In this document: one piece after another, positions 7,645-17,363 of the stretch
Layout of the letters: every line of letters starts with the position of its first letter
How positions within the stretch are numbered: position 1 is the first letter of the stretch
DNA from: Micromonospora chokoriensis
GTDB taxonomy: Bacteria > Actinomycetota > Actinomycetes > Mycobacteriales > Micromonosporaceae
DNA length: 64,000 nucleotides
NCBI RefSeq assembly: GCF_000718555.1
Contig: NZ_JOAN01000015.1
Span: 310,001-374,000 of the forward strand
Reading direction: 5' to 3'
Translations under genes and position numbers: made by a program
Notes under the pieces: generated by a model
What the model was told of the DNA's origin: nothing
The model's input: the letters and a program-made list of their open reading frames with translations, nothing else
The model's database searches: none

Positions 7645-8421
7645 TCAGCCGAAGCGGCCGGTGATGTAGTCCTCGGTCTTCTTCACGCTCGGGTTGCTGA
7701 AGATCTTCTGGGTGTTGTCGTACTCGATCAGCCGGCCCGGGTCGCCGGTCTTCTCGATCGAGAAGAAGGCGGTCCGGTCGGAGACCCGTGCGGCCTGCTG
7801 CATGTTGTGCGTCACGATGATGATCGTGAACTTGTCCTTGAGCTGGAACATCAGGTCCTCGATCGCCAGCGTGGAGATCGGGTCCAGGGCGGAGCACGGC
7901 TCGTCCATCAGGACGACCTGCGGCTCGACCGCGATGGTCCGGGCGATGCAGAGCCGCTGCTGCTGACCGCCGGAGAGGCCCGCGCCGGGCTTGCCCAGCC
8001 GGTCCTTGACCTCGCCCCACAGGTTCGCGGCGCGCAGGGCCTTCTCGGCCGCGTCCTCCAGGATCGACTTCTTGCGGACCCCGTTGAGCTTCAGCCCGGC
8101 CACCACGTTCTCGAAGATGCTCATGGTGGGGAACGGGTTCGGCCGCTGGAAGACCATGCCGATCGTGCGCCGGACCGCGGTGACGTCCACGTCCCGGTCG
8201 TAGATGTCCTGGTCGTCGATGGTCAGGCTGCCCTCGACCCGGGCCCCCGGCAGCACCTCGTGCATCCGGTTGATCGACCGCAGGAACGTGGACTTACCGC
8301 AACCGGACGGCCCGATGAGGGCGGTGACCGTCTTCGGCTCGACCGTCAGGTTGATGTTCTCGATCGCCTTGAAGCCGCCGTAGTACGCGGTGACGTTCGT
8401 GGCTGAGACGCGCTTGGCCAT
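7645..8421 (-). CDS. pstB: Phosphate ABC transporter ATP-binding protein
   Basis: A 258-residue ABC ATPase energising high-affinity phosphate import. Walker [10 protein letters not shown] is at residues 38-46, the signature LSGGQQQR near 150 and Walker B VVLMDEP near 170, with the family CSALDP. The ATG at 8421 follows ggaggt by about 6 nt; a 36-codon extension into pstA was rejected. It is the last gene of pstSCAB, 17 bp after pstA. Confidence 0.97.
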   Translation of the reverse strand: MAKRVSATNVTAYYGGFKAIENINLTVEPKTVTALIGPSGCGKSTFLRSINRMHEVLPGARVEGSLTIDDQDIYDRDVDVTAVRRTIGMVFQRPNPFPTMSIFENVVAGLKLNGVRKKSILEDAAEKALRAANLWGEVKDRLGKPGAGLSGGQQQRLCIARTIAVEPQVVLMDEPCSALDPISTLAIEDLMFQLKDKFTIIIVTHNMQQAARVSDRTAFFSIEKTGDPGRLIEYDNTQKIFSNPSVKKTEDYITGRFG

Positions 8422-8438
8422 GGTGGTACCTCCGGGGT

Positions 8439-9527
8439 TCATCGGCTGAGCCTGTTGCGGCGAGCCAGCAGCTTCGCCGCGATCGTCAGGATGAGCACGA
8501 GGGCGACCAGGGTGAGTGCCGCGGTCCACGCCCGTGCCGGTGCGTACTTCGACGCGTCACCGGCCTGCTGGTAGACGAAGAGGGACAGCGACGACTGGTT
8601 GTTCTCGAAGGGGTTCGCGTTGATCGCGGCGCCGCCGCCGGCGACCAGAAGGACCGGCGCGGTCTCGCCGGCGGCGCGGGCGATGGCGAGCATGACGCCG
8701 GTGACGATGCCGGGCAGCGCCGTCGGCACCACCACCCGCAGGATGGTCTTCCACTTGGGTACGCCGAGCGCGTAGGCGCCCTCGCGCAGTGGTGCCGGGA
8801 CGAGGCGGAGCATCTCCTCGGTGGACCGGACGATTGTGGGCAGCATGAGCACGCTCAGCGCGAGCGCGGCGGCGAAGCCGGAGAAGCTCGGCCGGCCGTC
8901 GTTGAACCACGGCGACACGACCAGCACCCAGAACGCCAGCACGAAGAGGCCGGAGACGATCGACGGGATGCCCGTCATCACGTCCACGAAGAACCGGATC
9001 GCGAAGGCGAACTTGCCCCGGCCGTACTCGACGATGTAGATCGCGCAGAGGATGCCGAGCGGCACGGTGATCAGGGCGGCGATGCCGACCTGCTCCAGGG
9101 TGCCGACGATCGCGTGGTACGCGCCGCCGTTCGCGTCCCGGGCCCCGATGTTGTTCATCGAGGTCTGGAAGAAGTTGCCGTCCAGCCGCTCGGTGCCCTT
9201 GCTCACCAGCGTCCAGACCACGGACACGAGCGGCAGCACCGCCAGCACGAACGCGGAGTGGATCAGCGCGCTCCAGGTGCGGTTGCGGGCCGACCTGCGC
9301 CCCTCGACCGCGGTGGCCGCGGCGAAGAGCCCGACCAGGTAGAGCACCGCGCCGAGGGCGACCACGAGAACCGGGCCGCCGATGTCGGTGCCGTAGACGA
9401 GCGCGGCGGAGAGCGCCAGGGCCGCCACGGCGATGGCCGGTGCGGCGTACCAGGGCAGCCGCTTGGCCCGCAGCGAGGCGGGCTGGGCCGGCGGTTGGGT
9501 GCGGTGGGAGGTGACGGTTGTGGTCAT
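8439..9527 (-). CDS. pstA: Phosphate ABC transporter permease
   Basis: A 362-residue permease with an N-terminal cytoplasmic stretch, two extra early membrane segments (about 30-75) and the BPD-transporter core in the second half, including the EAA-type loop near [16 protein letters not shown]. It pairs with PstC to form the phosphate channel. The start overlaps the pstC stop by 4 nt (ATGA). Confidence 0.95.
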   Translation of the reverse strand: MTTTVTSHRTQPPAQPASLRAKRLPWYAAPAIAVAALALSAALVYGTDIGGPVLVVALGAVLYLVGLFAAATAVEGRRSARNRTWSALIHSAFVLAVLPLVSVVWTLVSKGTERLDGNFFQTSMNNIGARDANGGAYHAIVGTLEQVGIAALITVPLGILCAIYIVEYGRGKFAFAIRFFVDVMTGIPSIVSGLFVLAFWVLVVSPWFNDGRPSFSGFAAALALSVLMLPTIVRSTEEMLRLVPAPLREGAYALGVPKWKTILRVVVPTALPGIVTGVMLAIARAAGETAPVLLVAGGGAAINANPFENNQSSLSLFVYQQAGDASKYAPARAWTAALTLVALVLILTIAAKLLARRNRLSR

Positions 9528-10615
9528 GCGGCCGACTCCGTGAACTCCCGGCGGCGGTAGATGATCGCCCGCGCCGTGATGTTGACGATCAGCGTGATCG
9601 CGAAGAGCACCAGACCGGAGGCGATGAGCGCGCCTCGGCCGGTCTCGTTCGCCTCGCCGAACGCGTTGGCGATGTTGGCGGCGATGGTGTTGCCGCCGTT
9701 CTGGATCAGGTTGAACGAGATGCCGAAGGTGATGCCGAGGGTCAGCGCCAGGGCGATGGTCTCGCCGAGCGCCCGCCCGAGGCCGAGCATCGTCGCGGCG
9801 ATGATGCCGGGGCGACCGTAGGGGAGCACCGCGGTGCGGAGCATCTCCCAGCGGGTGGCGCCCAGGGCGAGGGCGGCCTCCTCGTTCGCGGTCGGCGTCT
9901 GCAGGAACACCTCGCGGGAGAGCGAGGTGATGATCGGCAGCACCATGATCGCGAGCACCAGGGCGCCCAACATGACGGACGCGCCGAACGGGCCTTCGCC
10001 GCCGAAGAGCGGGATCCAGCCGAAGTGGTGGTTCAGCCAGACCGAGAAGTCCCGCACCGGGCTGCTGAAGATGTCCCGCCCCCAGAGGCCGAAGACCACG
10101 CTCGGCACGGCGGCGAGCAGGTCGACCAGGAAGCCGAGCGCGGTGCCCAGCCGGCGGGGCGCGTAGTGCGAGAGGTAGAGCGCGATGCCCAGCGCCACCG
10201 GCACTGCCATGAGCAGCGCCAGCGCCGAGCTGAGCACGGTGCCGAAGGCGAGCGCGCCGATGCCGAACTTTGGCTGCGGATCGTTGGGGAACCAGCCCTC
10301 GTAGGACCAGAAGTTCTCTGTGTTGGCGCGTAGGGCCGGCACCGCCTTGGCGATCAGGAAGATCGCGATGGCGGCGATGATGACCAGAACCGTTGTGCCG
10401 GCGGCCAGTGTGAGACCGCGGAAGGCCCGCTCGGCGCCGAACTTCCGGCTGCGCGGCAGCGCGCCGCCGCCGCCCAGCCCGGTGCCACCAGGGGATCGGG
10501 TGCTGACTGGTGCCTCGGCCATACGCGCCGAGGCACCGGCGGGCCGCTCGTGACTCTGAGTCACGCGCGTCCCACCGGTGCCGGCGTCGGCCGAGCGGTG
10601 AGGGGTTTCACCCAT
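9524..10615 (-). CDS. pstC: Phosphate ABC transporter permease
   Basis: A 363-residue permease. The first 50 residues are polar and cytoplasmic, followed by a membrane helix near 70-90 and the BPD permease core. The EAA-type loop ALALGATRWEMLRTAVLP is in the second half. Several starts are possible: ATG at 10615, a GTG 17 codons in, or Met 32. It lies 27 bp downstream of pstS and overlaps pstA. Confidence 0.95.
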   Translation of the reverse strand: MGETPHRSADAGTGGTRVTQSHERPAGASARMAEAPVSTRSPGGTGLGGGGALPRSRKFGAERAFRGLTLAAGTTVLVIIAAIAIFLIAKAVPALRANTENFWSYEGWFPNDPQPKFGIGALAFGTVLSSALALLMAVPVALGIALYLSHYAPRRLGTALGFLVDLLAAVPSVVFGLWGRDIFSSPVRDFSVWLNHHFGWIPLFGGEGPFGASVMLGALVLAIMVLPIITSLSREVFLQTPTANEEAALALGATRWEMLRTAVLPYGRPGIIAATMLGLGRALGETIALALTLGITFGISFNLIQNGGNTIAANIANAFGEANETGRGALIASGLVLFAITLIVNITARAIIYRRREFTESAA

Positions 10616-10642
10616 CTGCTCGCTCGATTCGGGTTGGTTGGG

Positions 10643-11749
10643 TCAGGAGAGGTTCTTGACCGCGGTCTCGACCTTGGCGCGAACCGTCTCCGGCAGCGGG
10701 GCGTAGCCCAGGTCGGTCAGCGAGTTCTGGCCCTCGGTGCTGGCGGCGTAGCCCAGCAGACCCTTGACCAGCTTGAGCTTGTCGGCCGCGAGGCCCTTGC
10801 TGCAGACGATCTCGTACGTCGCCAGGACGATCGGGTAGGCCCCGGCCTCCTTGGTGTTGTAATCGATCTTCAGCTTGAGGTCGTCGCCCTGACCCTCAAC
10901 AGCGGCACCGGCGATGGTCTTCCCGGCCGACTCGGCGGTCAGCGCGGCGAACTCGCCAGCGCCGTTGCCGATCTTGGTCATCTTCAGGCCGGCGTTCTCG
11001 GCGAAGGACCACTCCATGTAGCCGATGGAGCCGTCGGCAGCCTTGACCTTGCTGGCCACGCCGTCCGAGCCCTTGGCACCGGTGCCGCCCGGGGCCTTCC
11101 ATGCCTTGGCGTTGCTGAAGGTCCAGTCCGCCTCGGCGGTCTTCGAGAGGAACTTGGTGAAGTTGTCGGTGGTGCCCGACTCTTCCGACCGGTGGACGGT
11201 CTGGATGGTGGTCGCCGGGAGCGTGGCACCCGGGTTGTCGGCCTTGATCGCCGCGTCGTCCCACTTGGTCACCTTGCCGGCGAAGATCTTCGCCAGGGTG
11301 GCCGGCTTGAGCTGCAGGTTGTCCACGCCGCTGATGTTGTAGGCGACGGCCACCGGGCCGATAACCATCGGCAGGTGGATGGCCTTGCCACCGACGCACT
11401 TGGCGTCGGCCTGCGGCTGCTCCTCCGGCTTGAGGGCGGAGTCGGAGCCGGCGAAGTCGGCGGTGCCCGCCTTGAAGGCTTCGACGCCGGCGCCGGAGCC
11501 GGTGGGCTCGTAGTTGATCGTGGAGCCCTGGCACTTCTGCTGGTACGCCTTGATCCACTCGGCCATGGCGTTCTTCTGCGCCGACGAGCCCTGGGCGTTC
11601 AGCGTGCCGGTGGCGCAGTCGACCGCGGCGGCCGAGCCCGAAGCGCTGGCGCCGGGAGTGGGCTCGTTGTTGTCCGAGCCGCATGCGCTGAGACCGAGCG
11701 TCGCAGCAAGAGCGAGGCCGGCAATCGCGCCGTACCGCTGGAGCTTCAC
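10643..11749 (-). CDS. pstS: Phosphate-binding lipoprotein
   Basis: A 368-residue periplasmic-type phosphate-binding protein, the first gene of pstSCAB. The GTG at 11749 gives a short basic start, a hydrophobic stretch and the lipobox LSAC (Cys at about 20), followed by a Ser/Ala/Gly linker. Family features include GSSAQKNAMAEW, ADFAGSDS and the HRSEESGTTDNF phosphate-site segment. An in-frame extension to 11896 would cover the PHO box and was rejected. High expression under phosphate starvation is expected. Confidence 0.95.
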   Translation of the reverse strand: MKLQRYGAIAGLALAATLGLSACGSDNNEPTPGASASGSAAAVDCATGTLNAQGSSAQKNAMAEWIKAYQQKCQGSTINYEPTGSGAGVEAFKAGTADFAGSDSALKPEEQPQADAKCVGGKAIHLPMVIGPVAVAYNISGVDNLQLKPATLAKIFAGKVTKWDDAAIKADNPGATLPATTIQTVHRSEESGTTDNFTKFLSKTAEADWTFSNAKAWKAPGGTGAKGSDGVASKVKAADGSIGYMEWSFAENAGLKMTKIGNGAGEFAALTAESAGKTIAGAAVEGQGDDLKLKIDYNTKEAGAYPIVLATYEIVCSKGLAADKLKLVKGLLGYAASTEGQNSLTDLGYAPLPETVRAKVETAVKNLS

Positions 11750-11859
11750 CTGAGGGGTTTCCCTTCGCGTCTGACTTGGCACCCCGATCCCGGGGCCCGA
11801 GGACCGGCAGTGACCGGCTGACACGAAAGTTAGAAGTGCCAGGTAGCCGGTTCGCCGGT

Positions 11860-11903
11860 CGCAAGTGAACGCAAGGTGAACACGTACGGCCGTCAAGGTG
11901 ACC
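11860..11903 (-). promoter_or_regulatory. PHO box of pstS
   Basis: On the minus strand two adjacent 11-nt units, GTTCACCTTGC and GTTCACTTGCG, cover 11871-11881 and 11860-11870. A third in-phase unit, GGTCACCTTGA, lies at 11893-11903. A further GTTCACTTAAC half-site is at 11927-11937, one base out of phase. The direction matches pstS. The rest of the 292-bp gap to mshD holds no gene. Confidence 0.8.
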
Positions 11904-12041
11904 GGTCGCTGAGGGTGAGTTGTCCGTTAAGTGAACCGGGGTACGCCTGTCGGAAGTATGGGCATATTTCCGGTTAGGCGTTATATCCCCGACGCCCCGC
12001 CGTTATCCCCCGGTGACCCGGTCGGGACGACGGTCGGCCGG

Positions 12042-12968
12042 TCAGCCGAGGTGGTAGTTGATGTGCGCGGACCAGCGGGCGAAGCCGAGCCGTTCGTAGA
12101 GCGCGACCGCCCCGGCGTTCGACTCGTCGACGTAGAGCATCACCCGGTCCAGACCGCGCTTGTCCCGCAGATGTGCCAGCCCAGCGGTGGTCAGGGCCCG
12201 GCCGAGCCCGCCGCCGTGCGCGGTTGGCTCCACACCCAGGACGTACACCTCGCCGATGCGGGCCGACCCGGGGCGCTCATGCACCTTGGTCCAGTGGAAA
12301 CCGAGCAGCCGGCCGGTGGCGGTCTCCTCGGCGAGCAGGAAGCCGGCCGGGTCGAACCACGGCTCGGCGAGGCGGACCCGCAGGTCGTCGGAGGTCCACC
12401 GCCCCTGCTCGGGGTGCTCGGCGAAGGCCCGTGCGTTGAGGGCCAGCCAGGCCGCGTCGTCCGCCCCGGGCCGGTACGCCCGCAGCGCCACCCCGTCGGG
12501 CAGGCGCGGCTCGCCCAGCGGAGCGGCCAGTGGTCGGCGCAGCTGCCAGAGCACCCGGGCCCGGGTGAACCCGAGGTCGACGCCGAGCGCCGCCGCCGAG
12601 GGGTGGTCGCCGTGCGCCCACGCCCGCAGCGGCCCGGTGGCCGAGGCGAGTACGCCCCGGGCGAGCGCCCGCCCGGTGCCCCGTCGGCGGTACGCGGGGT
12701 GCACCACCAGCTCGACCCCGATCCCGCCGACCGGGTCGGTGGTGTCCAGATGGGCGTACCCGGTGAGCGTGCCGTCGTCGGCGCGGGCGATCAGGTGCAC
12801 GGCGGGGGCGTCGGGGTCGCGCAGCCGGAGCAGGACGTGCTCGTCGAGCGGGTCAGCTCCGTCGGTGTCGCCCGCGGCGCTGGCGAGGGCCAGCACGTCG
12901 GCGATCTCCGCCGACGCCAGTCGGTCGGTCCGGGTCACCTGGTCGCTGGTCGGCTCCGCGCTGCTCAT
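12042..12968 (-). CDS. mshD: Mycothiol synthase
   Basis: A 308-residue protein made of two GNAT domains, which acetylates Cys-GlcN-Ins in the last step of mycothiol synthesis. Acetyl-CoA loops are visible as HPAYRRRGTGRALARG (N-terminal half) and PTAHGGGLGRALT (C-terminal half), and FAEHPEQGRW between the domains is typical of MshD. The ATG has TACGGT 6 nt upstream, suggesting a leaderless message. mshA is in the same window at 47994. Confidence 0.92.
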   Translation of the reverse strand: MSSAEPTSDQVTRTDRLASAEIADVLALASAAGDTDGADPLDEHVLLRLRDPDAPAVHLIARADDGTLTGYAHLDTTDPVGGIGVELVVHPAYRRRGTGRALARGVLASATGPLRAWAHGDHPSAAALGVDLGFTRARVLWQLRRPLAAPLGEPRLPDGVALRAYRPGADDAAWLALNARAFAEHPEQGRWTSDDLRVRLAEPWFDPAGFLLAEETATGRLLGFHWTKVHERPGSARIGEVYVLGVEPTAHGGGLGRALTTAGLAHLRDKRGLDRVMLYVDESNAGAVALYERLGFARWSAHINYHLG

Positions 12969-13026
12969 TGGGCCACCGTATCCGTTACGTGTCGTGCCGC
13001 CCGGACCGTCGCCGTAAAGCTGCGGC

Positions 13027-13908
13027 TCACGTCGGGTCGGTGGGGAGGGCCTCCAGCTCGAACCGCGCGGTCAGGTCGGGCAGGATCCGGCGCAGCGCGT
13101 CCACCGTGCCCTGGCGGTCCCCGCCGGCGTCGTGCAGCAGTACTACCGAGCCCGGTGCGGCCTGGGTCAGCACCGTCGCGGTGATCTTGCTGGCTCCGGG
13201 CAGATCCCAGTCCGATGGATCCACCGACCAGTGCAGCGGGGTCATGCCGAGCTGCCGGGCCACCGACACCACCGGGTACGTCCAGGCCCCGCCCGGCTGG
13301 CGGTACCAGACGATCGGCGCGTCCGGCACCGCTGCCCGGATCGCCGCGTTGGTGCGCAGGAGGTCGGTGCGGATCGCGTCGGCCGACCGGGCGCCCAGGC
13401 CGACGTCGTGGTGCCAGGAGTGGTTGCACAGGGTGTGCCCGTCGTTCACGATCGACTGGACCAGGTCGGGGTGGTTCTGGGCGTTCTCGCCGACCACGCA
13501 GAACGTGGCCCGCACGTCGTACTCGCGCAGCAGGGCGAGGACCTGCGGGGTGTAGCGCGGGTCCGGTCCGTCGTCGAAGGTCAGCGCGAGCCGTGGGCTG
13601 CCGGTGGTGGCGTGCGCGCCGAACAGCTTGTCGCCGCCGGCGTCCTGGCCGGATCCGTCCTGGCCGGTCTCGGCCGGGCCGGCATCGCTGCTGGCGCTCG
13701 CGCTGGCGCGAGGGGCGCCGCCGGGCTCGCCAACGCTGGGCTGGTCGGCGTAGTGCGGCCCGTCGGCGCTCGTGGTGACCCCGGTGGCGTCTCGTGGGGC
13801 CTGGTCGGGGACGAGGCTGCGACCCAGCACGTACGCCGAGCCGAGCAGCCCCGCCACCACAAGCGTCACGATCCCCGCGGCCCGCGCGGTCGAACTGCCC
13901 CGCGTCAC
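13027..13908 (-). CDS. Membrane-anchored polysaccharide deacetylase
   Basis: A 293-residue NodB-type (CE4) deacetylase. An N-terminal membrane helix (about 11-31) and an acidic Ser/Gly linker to about 95 precede the catalytic domain. Its motifs appear in order: TFDDGPD (catalytic Asp and metal Asp), HSWHH (metal His), RQPGG, VDPSDW and LLHDAGG. It probably acts on cell-wall or extracellular N-acetylated sugars. The start is GTG with gcggaag upstream. It lies between mshD and glnR, separated from both. Confidence 0.9.
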   Translation of the reverse strand: MTRGSSTARAAGIVTLVVAGLLGSAYVLGRSLVPDQAPRDATGVTTSADGPHYADQPSVGEPGGAPRASASASSDAGPAETGQDGSGQDAGGDKLFGAHATTGSPRLALTFDDGPDPRYTPQVLALLREYDVRATFCVVGENAQNHPDLVQSIVNDGHTLCNHSWHHDVGLGARSADAIRTDLLRTNAAIRAAVPDAPIVWYRQPGGAWTYPVVSVARQLGMTPLHWSVDPSDWDLPGASKITATVLTQAAPGSVVLLHDAGGDRQGTVDALRRILPDLTARFELEALPTDPT

Positions 13909-14062
13909 GACTTCCGCCTGGCTCGCCGGTCAGCCCGGCCCGTCGCCCCCGTGTTCAGTGCGCGCACCGTCACCCCTTTCTCCGACAAACCCGGCAGTCA
14001 GAATAGAACCGCCAAGCTGCGCAAAAAGGGCATATGGGAAATCGTCCAGGGTGGTCCGCGGA

Positions 14063-14776
14063 TCAGACCGGCAGGGGTGCGTGCTCCGCCTCGGGCAGCG
14101 ACCGCGACGGCGGAACGACGAACTTGTAGCCGACCTGGCGAACGGTGCCGATCATCGACTCGTACTCCGAGCCGAGCTTGGCGCGCAGTCGCCGGACGTG
14201 CACGTCTACCGTGCGGGTGCCGCCGAAGTAGTCGTAGCCCCAGACCTCACGCAGGAGCTGGTCCCGGGTGAACACCCGGCCGGGGTGCTGGGCCAGGAAC
14301 TTCAGCAGCTCGAACTCCTTGTAGGTGAGGTCGAGCGGACGGCCCTTGAGCTTGGCCGCGTAGGTGTCCGGGTCGATCGTCAGCTCGCCGGCCCGGATCG
14401 AGCCACCCGCGCCAGCCGTCGCGTTGCTGAGCCGGCCCACCGCCAACCGCAGCCGCGCTTCCACCTCAGCCGGGCCGGCCGAGGCGAGAATGACGTCGTC
14501 GACACCCCAGTCGGCGTTCAACGCGATCAGACCGGCCTCGGTCACCACCGCGACCAGCGGCACGCCGAGCCCGGTGGCGTGCAACATTCGGCAGGTCGCT
14601 CGGGCCTCGCTCAACTCCGATCGAGCGTCCACCATCACCGCGTCCGGGCTGGGGCCCGCGACCAGGGTGCGAACGTCACGCGGCGCGGTGCGGACCGAGT
14701 GCGGCAGCAGGTCGAGTGCCGGCAGCACAGCCGACGGTTCACCTGCGCGCGCGGTCACCAGCAGCAGGATCTCCAC
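14063..14776 (-). CDS. glnR: Nitrogen regulator GlnR
   Basis: A 237-residue orphan OmpR-type regulator. The receiver-like domain (about 1-120) keeps [11 protein letters not shown] and the [21 protein letters not shown] segment seen in actinobacterial GlnR, and the C-terminal winged helix (about 140-228) has [12 protein letters not shown] and [12 protein letters not shown]. GlnR controls ammonium assimilation and other genes without a partner kinase. The GTG at 14776 is preceded by ggaggtgatc, a near-perfect ribosome site, so 18 upstream in-frame codons were excluded. Confidence 0.9.
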   Translation of the reverse strand: MEILLLVTARAGEPSAVLPALDLLPHSVRTAPRDVRTLVAGPSPDAVMVDARSELSEARATCRMLHATGLGVPLVAVVTEAGLIALNADWGVDDVILASAGPAEVEARLRLAVGRLSNATAGAGGSIRAGELTIDPDTYAAKLKGRPLDLTYKEFELLKFLAQHPGRVFTRDQLLREVWGYDYFGGTRTVDVHVRRLRAKLGSEYESMIGTVRQVGYKFVVPPSRSLPEAEHAPLPV

Positions 14777-15023
14777 GATCACCTCCGTCCCGGCGGCACG
14801 TGGCCGCACGCGACCAGTCGCACTCATCAAGGAGCGCGCTGAGAAATTGCGTGGTCCCGGCGTCGCTGACGGGCGGGTAACGCGTTGAGCGTAACCGATC
14901 GCCTCGGCCGCGCCGTCAGGTCATTTCCTGTTTGTCTAGCTTGCCCCTGATCGTGGCATGGATTTTAACGTCGTTGAAACCCGTGGCCACCGCCTCGGGC
15001 GGTCGGTCTGGCACGATCGGGTC

Positions 15024-16082
15024 GTGTTTCCCTCCACCTCGCCCGAGGCCGGCCGCGAATCGTGGCCCGCCGGGCCCCATCCGGGCCCGGCCGCCGCACC
15101 GACCCGTGGCCACCCGCCCGCGCCGCGGACCGGCCCGGCCACCACCGATGGCGATCACCGCGAACGGGGTGGGCCTCGCCGTGCCCGTCGCTCCGGCGAG
15201 CCGGCCCGCCGATCCGAAGACGAGATCGACGAGCCGGAAGAGGAGGTCATCCCCCCGGTCGAGGTGCGCCGCCAACTGGCGCTGACCATCGCCGGCTTCG
15301 CCGCGCTGCTCGGTGTCGGCCTGGTGCTCGGCGCGCAGACGTCGGGCCCCGGCAACCGGCTGCCGTTCGCCTTCATCATCTTCGGCGTCCAACTGCTGTT
15401 CGTGCTCGCCTGGACGATGGCCATGCGTCCGCCCGCGTTGCTTGTGGTCGCCGGGATCAGCGCCGCGGTCGCGGCGTTCGCCGACATCGCCGCGGTCCAG
15501 AGCGACGTCGCCGGCCTGGCACCGCTGGGTTTCCTGGCTGCTGGCGGGTTCCTCGCCGCGGTGCTCGGCCAGTTGGTTCGCCGGGTCGACCGGGTCCGGG
15601 TCACCGACTCGCTCGGCGCCACGCTGCTCATCGTGGTCGGGGTGGTGGCCTTCGGCACCCTGATCGTGCTCAGCCGGATTCCGGCCGGCACCCAGGCGAT
15701 CACCGTCTGCCTGACCGCGAGCGGCGTCGCGCTGACCGTCGCCCGACTCACCGACGCCGTGCTGCCCTGGCCCCGGCTGGCCCCACAGGTGCCCCGGGGT
15801 GCCGCTGGCGTGGTGGCCGGCGCGATGGTCGGCACGCTTACCAGCGCTCTGCTCGGCAGCTACCTGGTCGCCCCCTTCACGCCGACCCGGGCCGCCGTGA
15901 TCGGCCTGGTCGCGGCAGTCACCGCCGTCCTCTCCGACCTCGCCGTGGGGTACGCGGAGGCGGGCCGGCTGATGGCCGGGGAACCGCCCACGATGTGGGT
16001 GGCCCGGCACATGCAGGGTCCGCTCGGCGGCTTCGCCCTGGCGGCACCCGCCGCGTACGCGATGTGCATGCTCTTCCTCTGA
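15024..16082 (+). CDS. Multi-pass membrane protein, unknown
   Basis: A 352-residue protein with a polar, Pro/Arg/Glu-rich N-terminal region (about 1-75) and about ten closely packed hydrophobic segments. No transport or enzyme motif is recognised. The GTG at 15024 has a weak CACGAT box 6 nt upstream; an ATG at 14958 is the alternative and would add 22 residues. It diverges from glnR. Confidence 0.75.
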   Translation: MFPSTSPEAGRESWPAGPHPGPAAAPTRGHPPAPRTGPATTDGDHRERGGPRRARRSGEPARRSEDEIDEPEEEVIPPVEVRRQLALTIAGFAALLGVGLVLGAQTSGPGNRLPFAFIIFGVQLLFVLAWTMAMRPPALLVVAGISAAVAAFADIAAVQSDVAGLAPLGFLAAGGFLAAVLGQLVRRVDRVRVTDSLGATLLIVVGVVAFGTLIVLSRIPAGTQAITVCLTASGVALTVARLTDAVLPWPRLAPQVPRGAAGVVAGAMVGTLTSALLGSYLVAPFTPTRAAVIGLVAAVTAVLSDLAVGYAEAGRLMAGEPPTMWVARHMQGPLGGFALAAPAAYAMCMLFL

Positions 16083-16186
16083 GCCACGGTTGAGCGCCGA
16101 GCCGGTCGGGTACCTACGGGTGCGCCGCCCGGCGGCATCGGTACGGACGACCCGTCGCGGCGCGACGGGCGAAGACAGGAGGCGGC

Positions 16187-16975
16187 GTGGCGCAGGACTA
16201 TCCGGCGTACGAGGCGCGACCCCGACGGCGTGGCCGCAAGCTGCTGATCGGGCTGTTCGTTCTGCTCCTGCTGCTGGCGGGGTTGCTGGTGGTCGCCGAC
16301 CGGGTGGCGGTCGGGGTGGCCGAGCGGATGATCGCCGACCGGGTCGGTCAGGAGGTCACCAAGCAGGGTGCGCAATCCGCCGCGCCGGAGGTGCAGGTGG
16401 CCGGAACTCCGTTCCTCACCCAGGTGCTCGATGGCCGTTACGAGCGGATCTCGATCAAACTGCGGGACGTGCAGGCCCCGGTCGAGGGCGACACCGTCCG
16501 GCTGCCGGTGCTCGATGTGACCGCCCGCAACGTGCGGGCCTCACTGGACACCCTGCGCACCGGCCAGGGTGACGTCGTGGCGGACACCGTCAACGGCACC
16601 GGCACGATCAGTTACGACAGCCTGGCCGCGTTGCTGAAGCGTCCTGGGCTCAAGCTCGGCGAGCAGAACGGCAAGCTCGCCGTCACGGCCCCGGCCGACA
16701 TCCTCGGTCAGAAGCTCACCATCAGCGGCACCGCCGACGTCACCGTCGCCGACAACGGCGCTGTTGCCCTGCGCTTCAACGACCTGGACGCCGCGGGTCT
16801 GCCGAACCTGCCGTTGGCCCGCGCCTTCCTGAGCAACTACGCGAAGGGCATCTCCATCGACGTCCCCCTCCCGGACCTGCCGTTCCAGCTCGCCGTCCGG
16901 GAGGTCCGTGCACTGCCGGAGGGGCTGGCCGTCACCGCGGACGCGAAGAACGTGCCGATCAACTCCGTTAGCTGA
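16187..16975 (+). CDS. DUF2993 (LmeA-like) membrane-anchored protein
   Basis: A 262-residue protein. A basic start (RPRRRGRK) leads into one membrane helix (about 18-38), followed by an extracytoplasmic DUF2993 domain rich in beta strands (from about 45 to the end). Mycobacterial LmeA of this family binds phospholipids and affects lipomannan length, so an envelope role is likely. The GTG start has aggagg 6 nt upstream. Confidence 0.85.
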   Translation: MAQDYPAYEARPRRRGRKLLIGLFVLLLLLAGLLVVADRVAVGVAERMIADRVGQEVTKQGAQSAAPEVQVAGTPFLTQVLDGRYERISIKLRDVQAPVEGDTVRLPVLDVTARNVRASLDTLRTGQGDVVADTVNGTGTISYDSLAALLKRPGLKLGEQNGKLAVTAPADILGQKLTISGTADVTVADNGAVALRFNDLDAAGLPNLPLARAFLSNYAKGISIDVPLPDLPFQLAVREVRALPEGLAVTADAKNVPINSVS

Positions 16976-17079
16976 ACCCGGGTGCGCCGTGGGACGCCGA
17001 CTTCCTTGACGGCCCGGGCGATCCCGGATGGTGGTCGGCCCAGTGGCAGCACGGTCACTGACTGGTACGCTCCCTGACC

Positions 17080-17157
17080 ATGGGGACCCACCTCACCAAA
17101 CGGCGCGCGGTCGACCTGTGCCGCGTGGCCACCTGCCTGTGTCGCCCCGTCATCTGA
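17080..17157 (+). CDS. Cys-containing leader peptide
   Basis: A 25-codon ORF whose peptide ends LCRVATCLCRPVI and carries three Cys codons after a KRRAVDL stretch. This layout matches the putative leader peptides found before sulfur genes in actinobacteria, some of which act as cysteine-responsive attenuators in mycobacteria. TACGCT is 8 nt upstream of the ATG, so the transcript probably starts at the ATG. Hairpins follow, and thiosulfate sulfurtransferase begins 206 bp downstream. Confidence 0.78.
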   Translation: MGTHLTKRRAVDLCRVATCLCRPVI

Positions 17158-17171
17158 CGGCGGGGCTGTCT

Positions 17172-17196
17172 CCGGCCGCCTGACGGCGGCCACCGG
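17172..17196 (+). promoter_or_regulatory. Hairpin after the leader peptide, candidate attenuator
   Basis: GGCCGCC, a 4-nt loop, then GGCGGCC form a perfect 7-bp stem, extended by ccgg on each side. It lies 17 nt after the leader stop. The words ctgacggcgg at 17154 and 17180 are direct repeats, so alternative pairings are possible. Confidence 0.5.
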
Positions 17197-17363
17197 CACA
17201 GGGTTCTCGCACCCTCCGGTCATCCCACCGAACGCCCGGCAGCGGCGCCGTCGCACGAACCCGTGATCCCGTCCTTCCGCTGGGTCCCGCGCGTGGTGCG
17301 ACAGATACATCTATCGATACTCGCGCGTTGGCTCACCATCCATCCTCACCAGGGAGTGATTCG

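Noticed and set aside
13027..14776. GlnR as the partner of a nearby kinase
   Set aside because: No histidine kinase gene is adjacent, and GlnR is known to be an orphan regulator.
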